Shown: one piece after another, positions 42,242 through 52,005 of the stretch
Position numbering within the stretch: position 1 is the first letter of the stretch
Layout: the number at the start of each line of letters is the position of its first letter
Assembly: GCA_041736625.1 (NCBI GenBank)
Contig: JBGSTG010000142.1
Span: 1 to 64,000, forward strand
Source: M3007 sp041736625
GTDB lineage: Bacteria > Bacteroidota > Bacteroidia > Chitinophagales > Saprospiraceae
Length of the DNA stretch: 64,000 bases
Reading direction: 5' to 3'
The notes under the pieces: model-generated
The model's database searches: none
The model's input: the letters and a program-made list of their open reading frames with translations, nothing else
What the model was told of the DNA's origin: nothing
Program-made: the position numbers and the translations under genes

Positions 42242-43225
42242 ATGGACACTGCGAACACCCGTTTTCGGGGCTGGGCCTCGTTTTTGCATATTGGCGGCCA
42301 TGCATTTCCGGCCATTTTGTTGTTGGCGGCTTGCGCGTCGGTGCTGTCGGCGCTGACCCTCCCTGCTTTGTATTTTGTATTTGGTGGTGGCTGGGTTGCC
42401 CCGGTGTTGTTGACCACAGGGCTATCGGTGGCGGCGTTGGTGTTGTTGCGTGTGTTTTTCTTCCGCATTTACCGGAATGTGCAGGGCGAGGGCGATGCTG
42501 CTTTGTTGGAGTATTTTGTGCAGCAAAACGCCATGGGTCCCCAGGAGGAGGAGGTATCGGTGGAGTTGCTTGAAAACGCGTTGCAGCTGAAACAGGTGCG
42601 GGTAAAAGATTGCATGTCGCCCCGACCGGAAATTGTGCATATTGATGTTTCGGAGAGCATCGACAATCTTCGTAAAGTATTTATAGAGAGTAGTTTGTCC
42701 AGAGTTTTGGTAACGGAGGGCGATATAGATCAGGTGTTGGGTTACGTACACATCCAGCAGTTGTTCAGCGCGCCGGCCAGCATCAGCAGCATCATCATGC
42801 CCATTCTATTTGTGCCGGAAACCTTGCCGGTGGACGAGATGATGCAGAAATTTATACAGTCCAGGCGAAGCATTGCGTGTGTGGTGGACGAGTACGGAAG
42901 CATGGCCGGCCTGGTTACGCTGGAAGACGCGTTGGAGCAGTTGTTTGGCGACATCGACGACGAGCACGATCAGGAGGAGTTTATCGAGGCTGTGGTGTCG
43001 GAGCACGAGTACCTGTTCTCCGGGCGTTTGCGGATCGATTACCTGAACGATCATTATCCGGAGCTGCAATTACCGGAGGGGGACTATCACACGTTGTCCG
43101 GCTATGTGTTGGCTGGAGCGGGGGTTATTCCGGAGCAGGGTGCGCGTTTGATGCTCGACGGCAAGACCTTTGTGCTGGAGCTGGTGAGCGACCGAAAGAT
43201 CGAAACGGTGCGCATCATTTGTTGA
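42242..43225 (+). CDS. CorC/HlyC-family CBS-domain protein with shortened membrane domain
   Basis: The protein has 327 residues from the ATG at 42242; TTG 42236 overlapping the lptC stop is possible. The N-terminus has two hydrophobic segments only, so the usual four-helix CNNM/DUF21 domain is truncated. Two CBS domains follow (VRVKDCMSPRPEIVHIDVSE and ASISSIIMPILFVPETLPVD), with VVDEYGSMAGLVTLEDALEQLFG, the hallmark of CorC/GldE-type proteins. A CorC-HlyC C-terminal domain completes it. Magnesium/cobalt efflux or gliding roles are possible. Confidence 0.85.
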   Translation: MDTANTRFRGWASFLHIGGHAFPAILLLAACASVLSALTLPALYFVFGGGWVAPVLLTTGLSVAALVLLRVFFFRIYRNVQGEGDAALLEYFVQQNAMGPQEEEVSVELLENALQLKQVRVKDCMSPRPEIVHIDVSESIDNLRKVFIESSLSRVLVTEGDIDQVLGYVHIQQLFSAPASISSIIMPILFVPETLPVDEMMQKFIQSRRSIACVVDEYGSMAGLVTLEDALEQLFGDIDDEHDQEEFIEAVVSEHEYLFSGRLRIDYLNDHYPELQLPEGDYHTLSGYVLAGAGVIPEQGARLMLDGKTFVLELVSDRKIETVRIIC

Positions 43226-43238
43226 GCGGCGCCTGTTT

Positions 43239-45908
43239 TTAGTTGTTGCCTCCGGGTTTGTGCGGCAGCATTTTCTCAACGGGCTCATCGCGCTTTGGCT
43301 CCAGTCCTGCTGGTTTGGGTACAGCCGGATCGGGCGCCGGCGCCGGGGCGGGGTCGCCTTCACCGCTGGCGGGTTCTGCCTGTGCGCCTGGCAATAGATT
43401 CTGGTAGCCGTCAAAGGCCCGGAAGCCCTGGGCGCGGAGCGAATCCAACAGCAGGGAGTCTTGCTGAAAGAGGTACAGGGTGTCGGGGTGTACGCCTATC
43501 CAGCTTGGGCACCCGAAGAGCGCTTCTATTTCCGGTTTGATCGGTTCAAATTTTTGGTTAACGAGCGAGCCCAGCTTTTTGTCGTGGGTCATTTTCCGCC
43601 AGAAGTGGCCGACGATGGGGAGTGCCATTGCGGCGCCTTGCCCGAGGTACATGGAGCGGAAGCGGACGGCGCGCGTTTCGCCGCCTACCCAGGAGCCGGT
43701 GACCAATGTCGGGTTGAAGCAGATGAACCATCCGTCGGCGTGGTTTTGGGTGGTGCCGGTTTTTCCGGCAAATTCGCCGGTGATGCCGAACTGTCCGCGA
43801 AGCCTTTCGCCGGTGCCCCGGTCGATCACATTTTGCATCATCTTGCGCATGACGGCTGCCTGGTCGGGGTTCATAGCGGCGACGTGGGGGCCGAGTTTGG
43901 CGTTTTTGGCGAGTTCCTTTTTGTAGTCGTACAGCACGGTACCGTCGCGGGTGGTGACCTTGAGTACCATAACCGGCTCCGGTCTTTTTCCGTTGTTGGC
44001 GATGGTGCCGTACACCTTTATCATGTCGTAAAGGGATACTTCGCAGGCGCCCAGGCTGATGCCGAACTCACGGGGCAGTTTGGCGGTTACGCCCATGCTT
44101 TGCGCCAGATCGATGGTTTTCTGGATGCCCACCCGTTCGATCAGCTGGGCGGCGATGACGTTGACGGACTTCTGGAGCCCGCCGGCTACCGAGTACCAGC
44201 CACCGTAGTTGTCGTTGTAGTTGTGTGGTTCCCAATCTTTTATCATCACAAGTTGATTGGGTATGTAGTCGCAGGGTTTTACGCTGTCGAGCAAGGCGGC
44301 GGCGTATATGATGGGTTTGAAGGTGGACCCGGCCTGCCGGCTGCTTTTGATGTGGTCGTATTTGAAATGCCTGAAATTGGTGCCGCCAACCCAGGCGCGC
44401 ACGTAGCCGGTCTGGTGTTCGAGGGCGAGAAAACCGCAGTTGAGGAGGCAGTAGTAATAGCGTACGCTGTCGATGGGCTTGAGCAGGGTATCTACTTCTA
44501 CGCCGCCGTTCTTCCATGAAAAAATGGTCATGGGGACCGGTTTTTCGAAGTTGGCGCGTATGGAATCGTCGGGCCAGCCGCTTTCCTTGAGGGTTGTCCA
44601 GCGGTCGCTGCGCCGTACGGTTTCCTCGATCCATTTATCGTCGCCCCAGGGGCGTTCTTTTCCGGTATTTTTCCAGTGGTCGTCGAACTGTTTTTGGAGT
44701 TTTGACATGTGTACTTCGACGGCCTCTTCTGCGTATTGCTGCATTTTGGAGTGCAGGGTAGTGTATATTTTGAGTCCGTCGGTGTACAGGTTATAGGTGT
44801 TGCCGTCTGCCTGTCCGATTTTTTTGAGGAGCTGGGGCATAACGTCTGTACGGAGGTGTTCCCGGAAGTAGGTGCCCGAGCCTTCGTTGTTGCCGTCGCT
44901 GTTGTAGCGTTTGGCGCCCACGGGTTTTGCGCTCAGGTCGTTGAACTCCTTTTCGGAGAGGTGACCGTTTTTGACCATTTGGCGCAGCACGATGTTGCGG
45001 CGTTTTTGCGCGTTTTCGGGGTTTCGGGTCGGGTTGTAGTAGGTGGTGGCCTTGAGCATGCCGATGAGGGTGGCTGCCTGGTCGGGGCTGAGGTCTTTTG
45101 CTTTTTTGTTGAAATACTGTTTGGCGGCCACGCTGATGCCGAACAGGTCGCCCCCGAACGGAACGGTGTTGAGGTACAGCCCCAGGAGTTCTTCTTTGGC
45201 GTAGATGCGTTCGAGCCGGGCGGAGATGAGGTACTCCCTGATTTTGTTGATGAGCAGGCTGAGCGGGGAGATGTACAGGCCCAGGACGCGGTGTTTTTGG
45301 CGGGGGTAGAGGTTTTTGGCGAGTTGCTGGCTGAGGGTAGAGCCGCCGCCCATGGACTCTTTGCCGGTGGCCATGCCGTATATCACGCGCCCCCAGGAGT
45401 ACAGGTCGACGCCGCTGTGTTCGAAGAAGCGCCTGTCCTCGGTGGCGATCAACGCGTTGATGACGTGGGGCGACACTTTATCCAGGCCGATGGCGGTGCG
45501 ATTTTCGATGTAAAATTTGCCGATGAGCACGCTGTCTGCCGTGTACACTTCGGTGGCGTTGGCGGTTTCTATGTTTTTCAGTTCGGTACGGTCTGGAATA
45601 TGGCCGAAGGCGCCGATCCAGACCAGGAATACGAGAAACATCAGGACGAGGAAGCCCCACCACATGAAGGCACCCAGCCAGGCCAACGCCCAGGCGGGGC
45701 TGGGGTAGCGCGCAGCGAACGAGCGCCATACGCGCTGAACCGGAGCGGTGAGCCAGGCCCAGCCTTGATACACGGGCTGAAGCACAGGGTCGGCAATCGC
45801 CCAGGCGTTGGCCAGTAATGCCCGGAGGGGGGCTGTCCACTCCTTCCACCACCGCGTTGCCTGTTGAATGAACGGATGGTTAAAAATGGACCTGAAAGGA
45901 TTTTCCAT
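43239..45908 (-). CDS. Penicillin-binding protein 1A (transglycosylase/transpeptidase)
   Basis: This 889-residue bifunctional peptidoglycan synthase has a membrane helix near residues 80-110, then the GT51 glycosyltransferase domain with ATEDRRFFEHSGVDLYSW and GGSTLSQQLAKNLYP. The transpeptidase domain has SRQAGSTFKPIIY (SxxK nucleophile), a later SXN-like region, and GKTGTTQNHADGWF (KTG). A Pro/Ala-rich tail follows. It polymerises and cross-links glycan strands on the outer face of the membrane. It is convergent with the CBS gene, 13 bases away. Confidence 0.95.
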   Translation of the reverse strand: MENPFRSIFNHPFIQQATRWWKEWTAPLRALLANAWAIADPVLQPVYQGWAWLTAPVQRVWRSFAARYPSPAWALAWLGAFMWWGFLVLMFLVFLVWIGAFGHIPDRTELKNIETANATEVYTADSVLIGKFYIENRTAIGLDKVSPHVINALIATEDRRFFEHSGVDLYSWGRVIYGMATGKESMGGGSTLSQQLAKNLYPRQKHRVLGLYISPLSLLINKIREYLISARLERIYAKEELLGLYLNTVPFGGDLFGISVAAKQYFNKKAKDLSPDQAATLIGMLKATTYYNPTRNPENAQKRRNIVLRQMVKNGHLSEKEFNDLSAKPVGAKRYNSDGNNEGSGTYFREHLRTDVMPQLLKKIGQADGNTYNLYTDGLKIYTTLHSKMQQYAEEAVEVHMSKLQKQFDDHWKNTGKERPWGDDKWIEETVRRSDRWTTLKESGWPDDSIRANFEKPVPMTIFSWKNGGVEVDTLLKPIDSVRYYYCLLNCGFLALEHQTGYVRAWVGGTNFRHFKYDHIKSSRQAGSTFKPIIYAAALLDSVKPCDYIPNQLVMIKDWEPHNYNDNYGGWYSVAGGLQKSVNVIAAQLIERVGIQKTIDLAQSMGVTAKLPREFGISLGACEVSLYDMIKVYGTIANNGKRPEPVMVLKVTTRDGTVLYDYKKELAKNAKLGPHVAAMNPDQAAVMRKMMQNVIDRGTGERLRGQFGITGEFAGKTGTTQNHADGWFICFNPTLVTGSWVGGETRAVRFRSMYLGQGAAMALPIVGHFWRKMTHDKKLGSLVNQKFEPIKPEIEALFGCPSWIGVHPDTLYLFQQDSLLLDSLRAQGFRAFDGYQNLLPGAQAEPASGEGDPAPAPAPDPAVPKPAGLEPKRDEPVEKMLPHKPGGNN

Positions 45909-45988
45909 ACAGAATAGATCGGTTCAAGGATACCGAATAACGCACGAAGGTACTTACCTTGGTGCAAATTTTTAACCCCGATCTCCAT

Positions 45989-46873
45989 ATGCAGGTCGTT
46001 GTATTTGGCAAACTATTTAAGGAAAAAGACCTTCCGTATGTGCAGGGGCTTTTTGACGCGATGCAAGCGGAGGGATTGCAGGTATCGGTGTATACCCCTT
46101 ATCTGGAATTGATACAGGCGTTCGTTAAGTTCAACGAACCGGTACAACCGTTTGACGATCACGAGGCATTCCGGAGTCGACGGGTCGATTTTGTCGTGGT
46201 GCTGGGTGGCGACGGCACCATGTTGCAGGCGTTGTTGCTCGTGCGCAACGCCGGTGTGCCGCTGTTGGGCATCAATCTGGGGCGTATGGGGTTTTTGGCC
46301 AGTGTGGAAAAAATTTTCATCCGGGACGCCATTCAGAAACTGCGTCGAGGGCAGTACCGGATAGAGGAGCGCACCACGCTTTACCTGGAAAGCAATCCTT
46401 TGTTGTTCGGCGACATGCCGGTGGCGCTGAACGACTGTACGTTGCTCAAGCGCGACACCTCCTCCATGATCACCGTGCATACCTTCCTGAACGGCGACTA
46501 TCTGAACTCCTATTGGGCCGACGGCATCATACTGGCCACCCCTACCGGGAGCACCGGCTATTCGCTCAGTTGCGGCGGGCCGGTGATCCTGCCGGACTCG
46601 GCCAACTTCGTGCTCACGCCCGTCGCCCCGCACAACCTGAACGTGCGGCCCATCGTTTTGTCCGACGAATCGGTGATCTCTTTCGAGATTGAAGGGCGCG
46701 GCGACAACTTTATCTGCACCCTGGATTCGCGCTTCGAGCTGATCACCGCCCAACAGCAACTGGCGGTGCGGAAGAACGACTTTACCGTCAAACTGGTCGT
46801 TATGGAAAACATCACGTTTTTGAACACCATTCGGGATAAACTGGCCTGGGGGGCCGACATCAGAAACTACTGA
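45989..46873 (+). CDS. nadK: NAD kinase
   Basis: The enzyme has 294 residues from the ATG at 45989; the frame is open from 45959. It phosphorylates NAD to NADP. VVLGGDGTMLQALLLVRNAG carries the GGDGT motif, and ATPTGSTGYSLSCGGP the conserved NPTGST-like loop. LGINLGRMGFLASV and NVRPIVLSDESVISFEIEGRG fit the family. The AI-2E family gene follows four bases later. Confidence 0.96.
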   Translation: MQVVVFGKLFKEKDLPYVQGLFDAMQAEGLQVSVYTPYLELIQAFVKFNEPVQPFDDHEAFRSRRVDFVVVLGGDGTMLQALLLVRNAGVPLLGINLGRMGFLASVEKIFIRDAIQKLRRGQYRIEERTTLYLESNPLLFGDMPVALNDCTLLKRDTSSMITVHTFLNGDYLNSYWADGIILATPTGSTGYSLSCGGPVILPDSANFVLTPVAPHNLNVRPIVLSDESVISFEIEGRGDNFICTLDSRFELITAQQQLAVRKNDFTVKLVVMENITFLNTIRDKLAWGADIRNY

Positions 46874-46876
46874 CGC

Positions 46877-47998
46877 ATGAAATCTTTTTTTCAGCAGCAC
46901 ATCTTTTTGATTCTCGGGCTTTTCCTGCTGGCCGTAGTGGGCTACTATTTTGGCGCCATCCTGACGTACCTGCTGCTGGCGTGGGTGCTTTCTCTTCTGG
47001 GCCGTCCGGTGTCGGTTTTCCTCCGGCGGCGGGTGCGGTTTCGGCGTTTTCGCCTCGGTGAGACCGGCGCCGCGATACTGACTATCCTGTTTTTTTACCT
47101 CATTTTCCTGGGCGCGATCCTGCTGTTTGTCCCCACCATTGCCCATCAGGCCGGCATCCTGGCCAATATTGACTATGCCGCCATTGGCAAAAAGCTGGAA
47201 GAGCCTTTTGAAGCGTTGGACATCAACCTGCACCGGTATGGTCTGCTGCCGCCCGGCGAAACCCTGGCCCGGCACACACAGGAAATCCTCCTGCGCTGGT
47301 TCGGCCCGGAGCAGATCGGCAGCCTGTTGGGTATATTTATTTCGACGGCGGGGGATTTGATCATCGGCATCGCAGCCGTGACGTTCATCCTCTTTTTTTT
47401 CCTCCAGGACAATGCACTGTTTACGGGCATATTACACGCTTTTGTGCCCAACGAGTACGAGGGCAAGGTAAAGCAGGCGGTGCAGGACTCGAGCACAGCC
47501 CTGACCAATTATTTTAGCGGCCTGATCGTTCAACTGTCGTCGTTCAGCCTGGTGGTCACTGTCTTGCTCTGGTTGTTGGGCGTTCGGGAGAACACGCTGC
47601 TGCTCGGGGCGATTGGCGGCCTGTTCAACATCGTTCCGTATGTGGGCCCGCTGGTGGGCAATGTATTTGCTTGTTTCATCACGATCGCTTCCCATCTGGA
47701 CTTGCCGTTGTACGATCTGGGTATCTTGCTGGCAAAGGTGGTGGGCAGTTTTGCCATTGCGCAGTTTATCGACAATAACTTGCTGGGTCCGTACATTTTT
47801 TCCAGAAGCGTCCAGGCGCACCCGCTGGAGATATTTTTGGTCACCCTGGCAGCTGCGCAAGTGGGCGGCGTGGTGGGTATGATCCTCGCCATTCCGGTGT
47901 ACACCATTCTGCGGGTGCTGGCCCGCACCTTTTTGAGTGAGTTCAAGTTGGTTCAGCGATGGACCGATCACCTCTCGGAAGAGAAAGAAGTTGATTGA
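46877..47998 (+). CDS. AI-2E family transporter (PerM/TqsA type)
   Basis: The protein is 373 residues with about eight membrane segments. The C-terminal signature is typical of the AI-2E exporter superfamily: LLGAIGGLFNIVPYVGPLVG, then FIDNNLLGPYIFSRSVQAHPL and VGGVVGMILAIPVYTILRVL. Family members export autoinducer-2 or act as sodium/proton-coupled permeases. The substrate is unknown. It starts three bases after the NAD kinase stop, so the genes are probably co-transcribed. Confidence 0.92.
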   Translation: MKSFFQQHIFLILGLFLLAVVGYYFGAILTYLLLAWVLSLLGRPVSVFLRRRVRFRRFRLGETGAAILTILFFYLIFLGAILLFVPTIAHQAGILANIDYAAIGKKLEEPFEALDINLHRYGLLPPGETLARHTQEILLRWFGPEQIGSLLGIFISTAGDLIIGIAAVTFILFFFLQDNALFTGILHAFVPNEYEGKVKQAVQDSSTALTNYFSGLIVQLSSFSLVVTVLLWLLGVRENTLLLGAIGGLFNIVPYVGPLVGNVFACFITIASHLDLPLYDLGILLAKVVGSFAIAQFIDNNLLGPYIFSRSVQAHPLEIFLVTLAAAQVGGVVGMILAIPVYTILRVLARTFLSEFKLVQRWTDHLSEEKEVD

Positions 47999-48004
47999 AC
48001 GCCT

Positions 48005-50368
48005 ATGACGTACCGGGTTTTCATTTTGCGGTTATCCGTATTCCTGATCTTTTGCACCGCCGTTTGTCCGGCATGGCTGCGGGCACAGCGCGACACCACG
48101 CCGCTGATCACCATGAAGCGCATGGAAACGTCGGACATCGACACATTGAACGCCAATGCGTCGTTTTCCACCGTGCGCAGCGTGACCCGTAACAATGAAA
48201 ATCCGGATGACATACCGTTTACCGTTTGGGTGGTTACGGAGGAGGATATTCTGGCCAACGGGTTTGTGACGCTGGGCGACGTGTTGAAGTCCGTTCCCGG
48301 TATTCGCGTTTCGCAGCCCGGCAATGCCCTCGAAGGCGAAACCTTCATGGTGCGCGGGCTTCCCGGCAACCAGCACATGCGCATTCTGGTCAACGACGTG
48401 CCGGTGAAGCCCTCCGGCGCGCCGGGTATGCCCATTGGCGCCCAGCTTCCGGTGCGCCAGGCCAAACGCATCGAGTTTTACTTCGGACCGGCGTCGGCGG
48501 TGTGGGGCAACGACGCTTGTGCAGGGGTGATCAACATCGTGCTGAAGGAAACCGAAAGGCCGATCTTCACCAAGGCCGAGCTGTATTTCGGCAATTTCGG
48601 CACCAACGGGCTGGACCTGAGCTTCGGCGGCAAGCTCGGACGCGACAAGAACGTGTTCCGGTACAGCCTGTTCGGCAGCAGCACCGTTCGGGAGCGAACG
48701 GACATTTTTTACGATAAAGACCTGTACAACCCGAACTATTACCTCCAGTACGGGCTCGACACCAGCCTGTACCGGAGCAACCCAAACTACAGCCCGGTTT
48801 TTCCGGAGGACGGCACACCCGCGCCAGTGGGGCATGAAAGCCGCCTGTTCGGGTTTGCCTTCAAATGGCACGGGCTTACTTTTAATTACAACCTCATGGC
48901 CCGGTTCGATCACACGGCCCTGGGGCTGAATCCGGTCGCCATCGGGTATTCAAACCCGTCGAATCGCATCGGCGAACGCATCGAATCCTTTTCCCTGGGC
49001 TTTGAACGCATCAAAAAAAAGCGCAGGGCCTACTGGACCTTCTCGGCCGTGCGCTACCGGATCGACGAGGCATCTACCAACACCCTGGTGTTCGACCGCC
49101 TGAGTTCGGCCGCGTATTACGTGCAATCGCAAAAAACGCCGCCGGACCAATGGCCGCAACTCCGGCAGTCCATTTTCGACAACCTGGCCTCCGGTCAGCG
49201 CCACCTGGTAGCCAACGGCTTCGACGCGCGCGCCGACGTCAGCTTTCACACCAGCATTGCCCAGCGGGGTTTTCTGGATTTTGGCGGGCAGGTCAACACG
49301 GCGTTTACCTACCCGCTCCTGAATTACCAGCGGCGGCCGGTGAACCTGTCGATTCTCGGAGACCCACCCCCTCCGGAAACGGAACCGTTCGTGCCCCAAA
49401 TTACCGGAGCGATCGACGCCAACCTGTTTGCCCACCTGCACTGGCGATTCAACCGCCTTACCATCATCGGCGGCACGGGGCTGAACCTGTCGCCCGACTA
49501 CGGCCCCCAGTTTGCCCCCCGACTGGGTGTGCAGTTCCGGCTCGACAGTGCCTGGACCGTTTACGCCAACGGCGCCTCCGCCTTCAGAAGACCGGCCTTG
49601 TACGAAACCATCAACCGCTTCCGCATCGTGGAGGGCGATTCGAAAATTGACCTGTGGTCTTCCAACCCCGGAGGACAAACCGAACGCGTGGATGCCGGCG
49701 AGCTGGGCCTGCGGCTGCGCAGGAGGTGGCTGGAGTCGACTACCCTGGGGTACTACCAGCGCGCCTACCACCTGACGCGCAACGGCTATCTGGTCAACGA
49801 CCCGGAAAGGGACATTACCTGGCTGTACGGCTATCAACAGGCGCCCGGGCTGGCCCTGCAAAACTGGGGCGTCCAGCAGTTGTTTGTGGTGCGCGACATC
49901 AATGTGGGTGTCAATGAGCACGTTCTGGCGTTTAAAGGAGAGGTGCTGTTCCAGTACACCCGGGGCCAGGAGTGGTTCGGGTACGGCCTGCCCTCCACCG
50001 ACCAGGTGCGCAACATGCCGGGCTGGACGTCGCAGGTGCGGGCCTCGTGGCGGCGGGGAAAATTTCAGTTCACCTTTGCTACCGTGCGCAATCGCGGCAT
50101 CCTCAGCAAATCGGTGGTTTATCAGGACTTTTACGGACAACAACGGCTGAGCGACTACCCGGTGTACCGCACCTGGGACCTGATGGGACGCCTCTTCCTC
50201 AGCCCGCAGTTCAACATTTACTTTCAGGTGCAAAACCTGTTCAACAAGGAGTACGCCGGGCTCGACGCTACCGGTACGCCCGACGATCTGCTGTTCAACC
50301 CGCAGCAGCGGCGGTTCGTGCGCCTGGGCGCCAACTACAACATGAGCGACCGGGGCGCCAGGCAATAA
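48005..50368 (+). CDS. TonB-dependent outer-membrane receptor
   Basis: The protein is 787 residues. A signal peptide (RVFILRLSVFLIFCTAVCPAWLRA) is followed by the plug domain with VTEEDILANGFVTLGDVLKSVPG, VRGLPGNQHMRILVNDVPV and FGPASAVWGNDACAGVINIV, the classical TonB plug blocks. A beta-barrel follows, ending with FQVQNLFNKEYAGLDATGTP and FVRLGANYNM. It takes up a large or scarce substrate such as a siderophore, cobalamin or glycan. The substrate cannot be told, and no SusD homologue is adjacent. Confidence 0.92.
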   Translation: MTYRVFILRLSVFLIFCTAVCPAWLRAQRDTTPLITMKRMETSDIDTLNANASFSTVRSVTRNNENPDDIPFTVWVVTEEDILANGFVTLGDVLKSVPGIRVSQPGNALEGETFMVRGLPGNQHMRILVNDVPVKPSGAPGMPIGAQLPVRQAKRIEFYFGPASAVWGNDACAGVINIVLKETERPIFTKAELYFGNFGTNGLDLSFGGKLGRDKNVFRYSLFGSSTVRERTDIFYDKDLYNPNYYLQYGLDTSLYRSNPNYSPVFPEDGTPAPVGHESRLFGFAFKWHGLTFNYNLMARFDHTALGLNPVAIGYSNPSNRIGERIESFSLGFERIKKKRRAYWTFSAVRYRIDEASTNTLVFDRLSSAAYYVQSQKTPPDQWPQLRQSIFDNLASGQRHLVANGFDARADVSFHTSIAQRGFLDFGGQVNTAFTYPLLNYQRRPVNLSILGDPPPPETEPFVPQITGAIDANLFAHLHWRFNRLTIIGGTGLNLSPDYGPQFAPRLGVQFRLDSAWTVYANGASAFRRPALYETINRFRIVEGDSKIDLWSSNPGGQTERVDAGELGLRLRRRWLESTTLGYYQRAYHLTRNGYLVNDPERDITWLYGYQQAPGLALQNWGVQQLFVVRDINVGVNEHVLAFKGEVLFQYTRGQEWFGYGLPSTDQVRNMPGWTSQVRASWRRGKFQFTFATVRNRGILSKSVVYQDFYGQQRLSDYPVYRTWDLMGRLFLSPQFNIYFQVQNLFNKEYAGLDATGTPDDLLFNPQQRRFVRLGANYNMSDRGARQ

Positions 50369-50479
50369 GCAAATTCCTGACGTGTATCACCGGCGCCAAT
50401 GCCCTGCCGCATTGCGTCGGCAGGCTTTGCGTGCAGACCTTTACGGGCCGATTTGTTTTTCACCCTCTTTCCGGAGATC

Positions 50480-51832
50480 ATGGACCGCACCCTGCTTGCC
50501 CGATACGACGTCGCCACCCCGCGCTATACGAGTTACCCCACCGTCCCGTACTGGGATGAGGCCGCCTTTGACGCACCTGCCTGGCAAGGGGAGGTGTCGG
50601 ACGCTTTCCGCAAGGACAAGGGCATCAGCCTGTACATTCACCTGCCTTTTTGCGAAAGCCTGTGCACCTACTGCGGGTGCAACAAGCACATCACGAAAAA
50701 CCACCGCCTCGAGCACCCCTACCTTCAGGCCGTGCTGAAAGAGTGGCGCATGTACCGGGCGATCCTGGGCGCCCCGCCCGTGATCAGGGAATTGCACCTG
50801 GGTGGCGGTACCCCCACGTTTTTCAGTCCCGAACACCTGAGGCTTCTCCTGGAGGGCATTTTGAAAGACGCGGTGACGCCGCCGGACGCCGATTTCAGCT
50901 TTGAAGCCCATCCCTGGAGCACCACGGCGGAGCACCTCCAGACCCTGTACGATCTGGGGTTCCGGCGCGTGAGCATCGGCGTGCAGGATTTCGACGAGTC
51001 GCTCATGCAGCTGGTCAACCGCCGCCAGACCATCGCCTCCATCGAACAAGCCACCGAAACGGCGCGCCGCATCGGGTACACATCCGTCAATTTCGACTAC
51101 ATCTACGGGCTGCCCCGGCAGGCGCCCGAACACATAACGCGCATCGGCGCCCACACGGCGCGGCTGATGCCCGACCGCATCGCCTTTTACAGCTACGCCC
51201 ACGTGCCCTGGCTCAAAAAGAGCCAGCGCGCCTACGAGGAGTCCGACCTGCCCACCGGCGCCGCCAAACGCCTCCTGTACGAAACCGGCCGCGATCTGTT
51301 TGCGCGGCTCGGCTACCGAGAGATCGGCATGGACCACTTCGCCCTGCCCCACGATGCGCTGAGCAAGGCCATGGACAACGGCACGTTGCACCGCAACTTC
51401 ATGGGTTACACGCCCTCCCGCACGCGCCTGCTGCTGGGGCTGGGCGCCTCGGCCATCGGTGACACCTGGACGGCCTTCGCGCAAAACGAAAAAACGGTGG
51501 CCGACTACCAGAACGCCGTAGCGGAAAACCGGCTGCCGCTGTTGCGCGGGCACCGGCTCTCCGCCGAAGACCTGTGCCTGCGCAAACACATCCTGCGCAT
51601 CATGACCCGCTTCGAGACCGCCTGGCCCTGGCCCGAGGAGCAATGCCACGGCCTGCAGGAGGCCCTGCCCCGCCTGGAGCCCCTGCTGTGCGACGGGCTC
51701 ATCGAGCTCGAGCCCTTCCGGCTGCGGGTGACGCCGGCCGGCCGCACGTTCCTGCGGAACATCTGCCTGGCGTTCGACGCGCGCTACTGGGCCCGGCAGC
51801 CGGAGGGGCGGTTGTTTAGCCAGGCGGTGTGA
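50480..51832 (+). CDS. hemN: Oxygen-independent coproporphyrinogen III oxidase
   Basis: The enzyme has 450 residues from the ATG at 50480; the frame is open from 50399. HemN decarboxylates coproporphyrinogen III to protoporphyrinogen IX in haem synthesis without oxygen. The radical-SAM cluster motif is FCESLCTYCGCNKH, with Cys58, Cys62, Cys65 and an extra Cys67, as in true HemN. ELHLGGGTPTFFSPEHLR and SIGVQDFDESLMQLVNRRQ are further signatures. It starts downstream of the TonB receptor after 111 bases. Confidence 0.95.
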   Translation: MDRTLLARYDVATPRYTSYPTVPYWDEAAFDAPAWQGEVSDAFRKDKGISLYIHLPFCESLCTYCGCNKHITKNHRLEHPYLQAVLKEWRMYRAILGAPPVIRELHLGGGTPTFFSPEHLRLLLEGILKDAVTPPDADFSFEAHPWSTTAEHLQTLYDLGFRRVSIGVQDFDESLMQLVNRRQTIASIEQATETARRIGYTSVNFDYIYGLPRQAPEHITRIGAHTARLMPDRIAFYSYAHVPWLKKSQRAYEESDLPTGAAKRLLYETGRDLFARLGYREIGMDHFALPHDALSKAMDNGTLHRNFMGYTPSRTRLLLGLGASAIGDTWTAFAQNEKTVADYQNAVAENRLPLLRGHRLSAEDLCLRKHILRIMTRFETAWPWPEEQCHGLQEALPRLEPLLCDGLIELEPFRLRVTPAGRTFLRNICLAFDARYWARQPEGRLFSQAV

Positions 51833-52005
51833 TTGGGGGGGGCGTGCGTGATGGCACGCGGATTGAACGGATCGCTGCGCGAACGCGGATAGGACGGATT
51901 TTTCAGCAAAGTATCGTCTACATGCTGAATTCAAGTAAAACCATTTTATACGAGACGTTTATCGTGTAAAAAAACAACCTTTTTTTTTACATGACAATAA
52001 AATAA

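Noticed and set aside
44709..45818. 369-codon open frame antisense to PBP1A
   Set aside because: It is a mirror of the PBP1A coding strand with no domain signature.
48950..50365. 471-codon open frame antisense to the TonB receptor
   Set aside because: No motif is visible, and the sense strand has a complete receptor with plug and barrel.
50441..51934. 497-codon open frame antisense to hemN
   Set aside because: The sense strand carries the full radical-SAM enzyme; the antisense translation is Gly/Arg/Val-rich filler.
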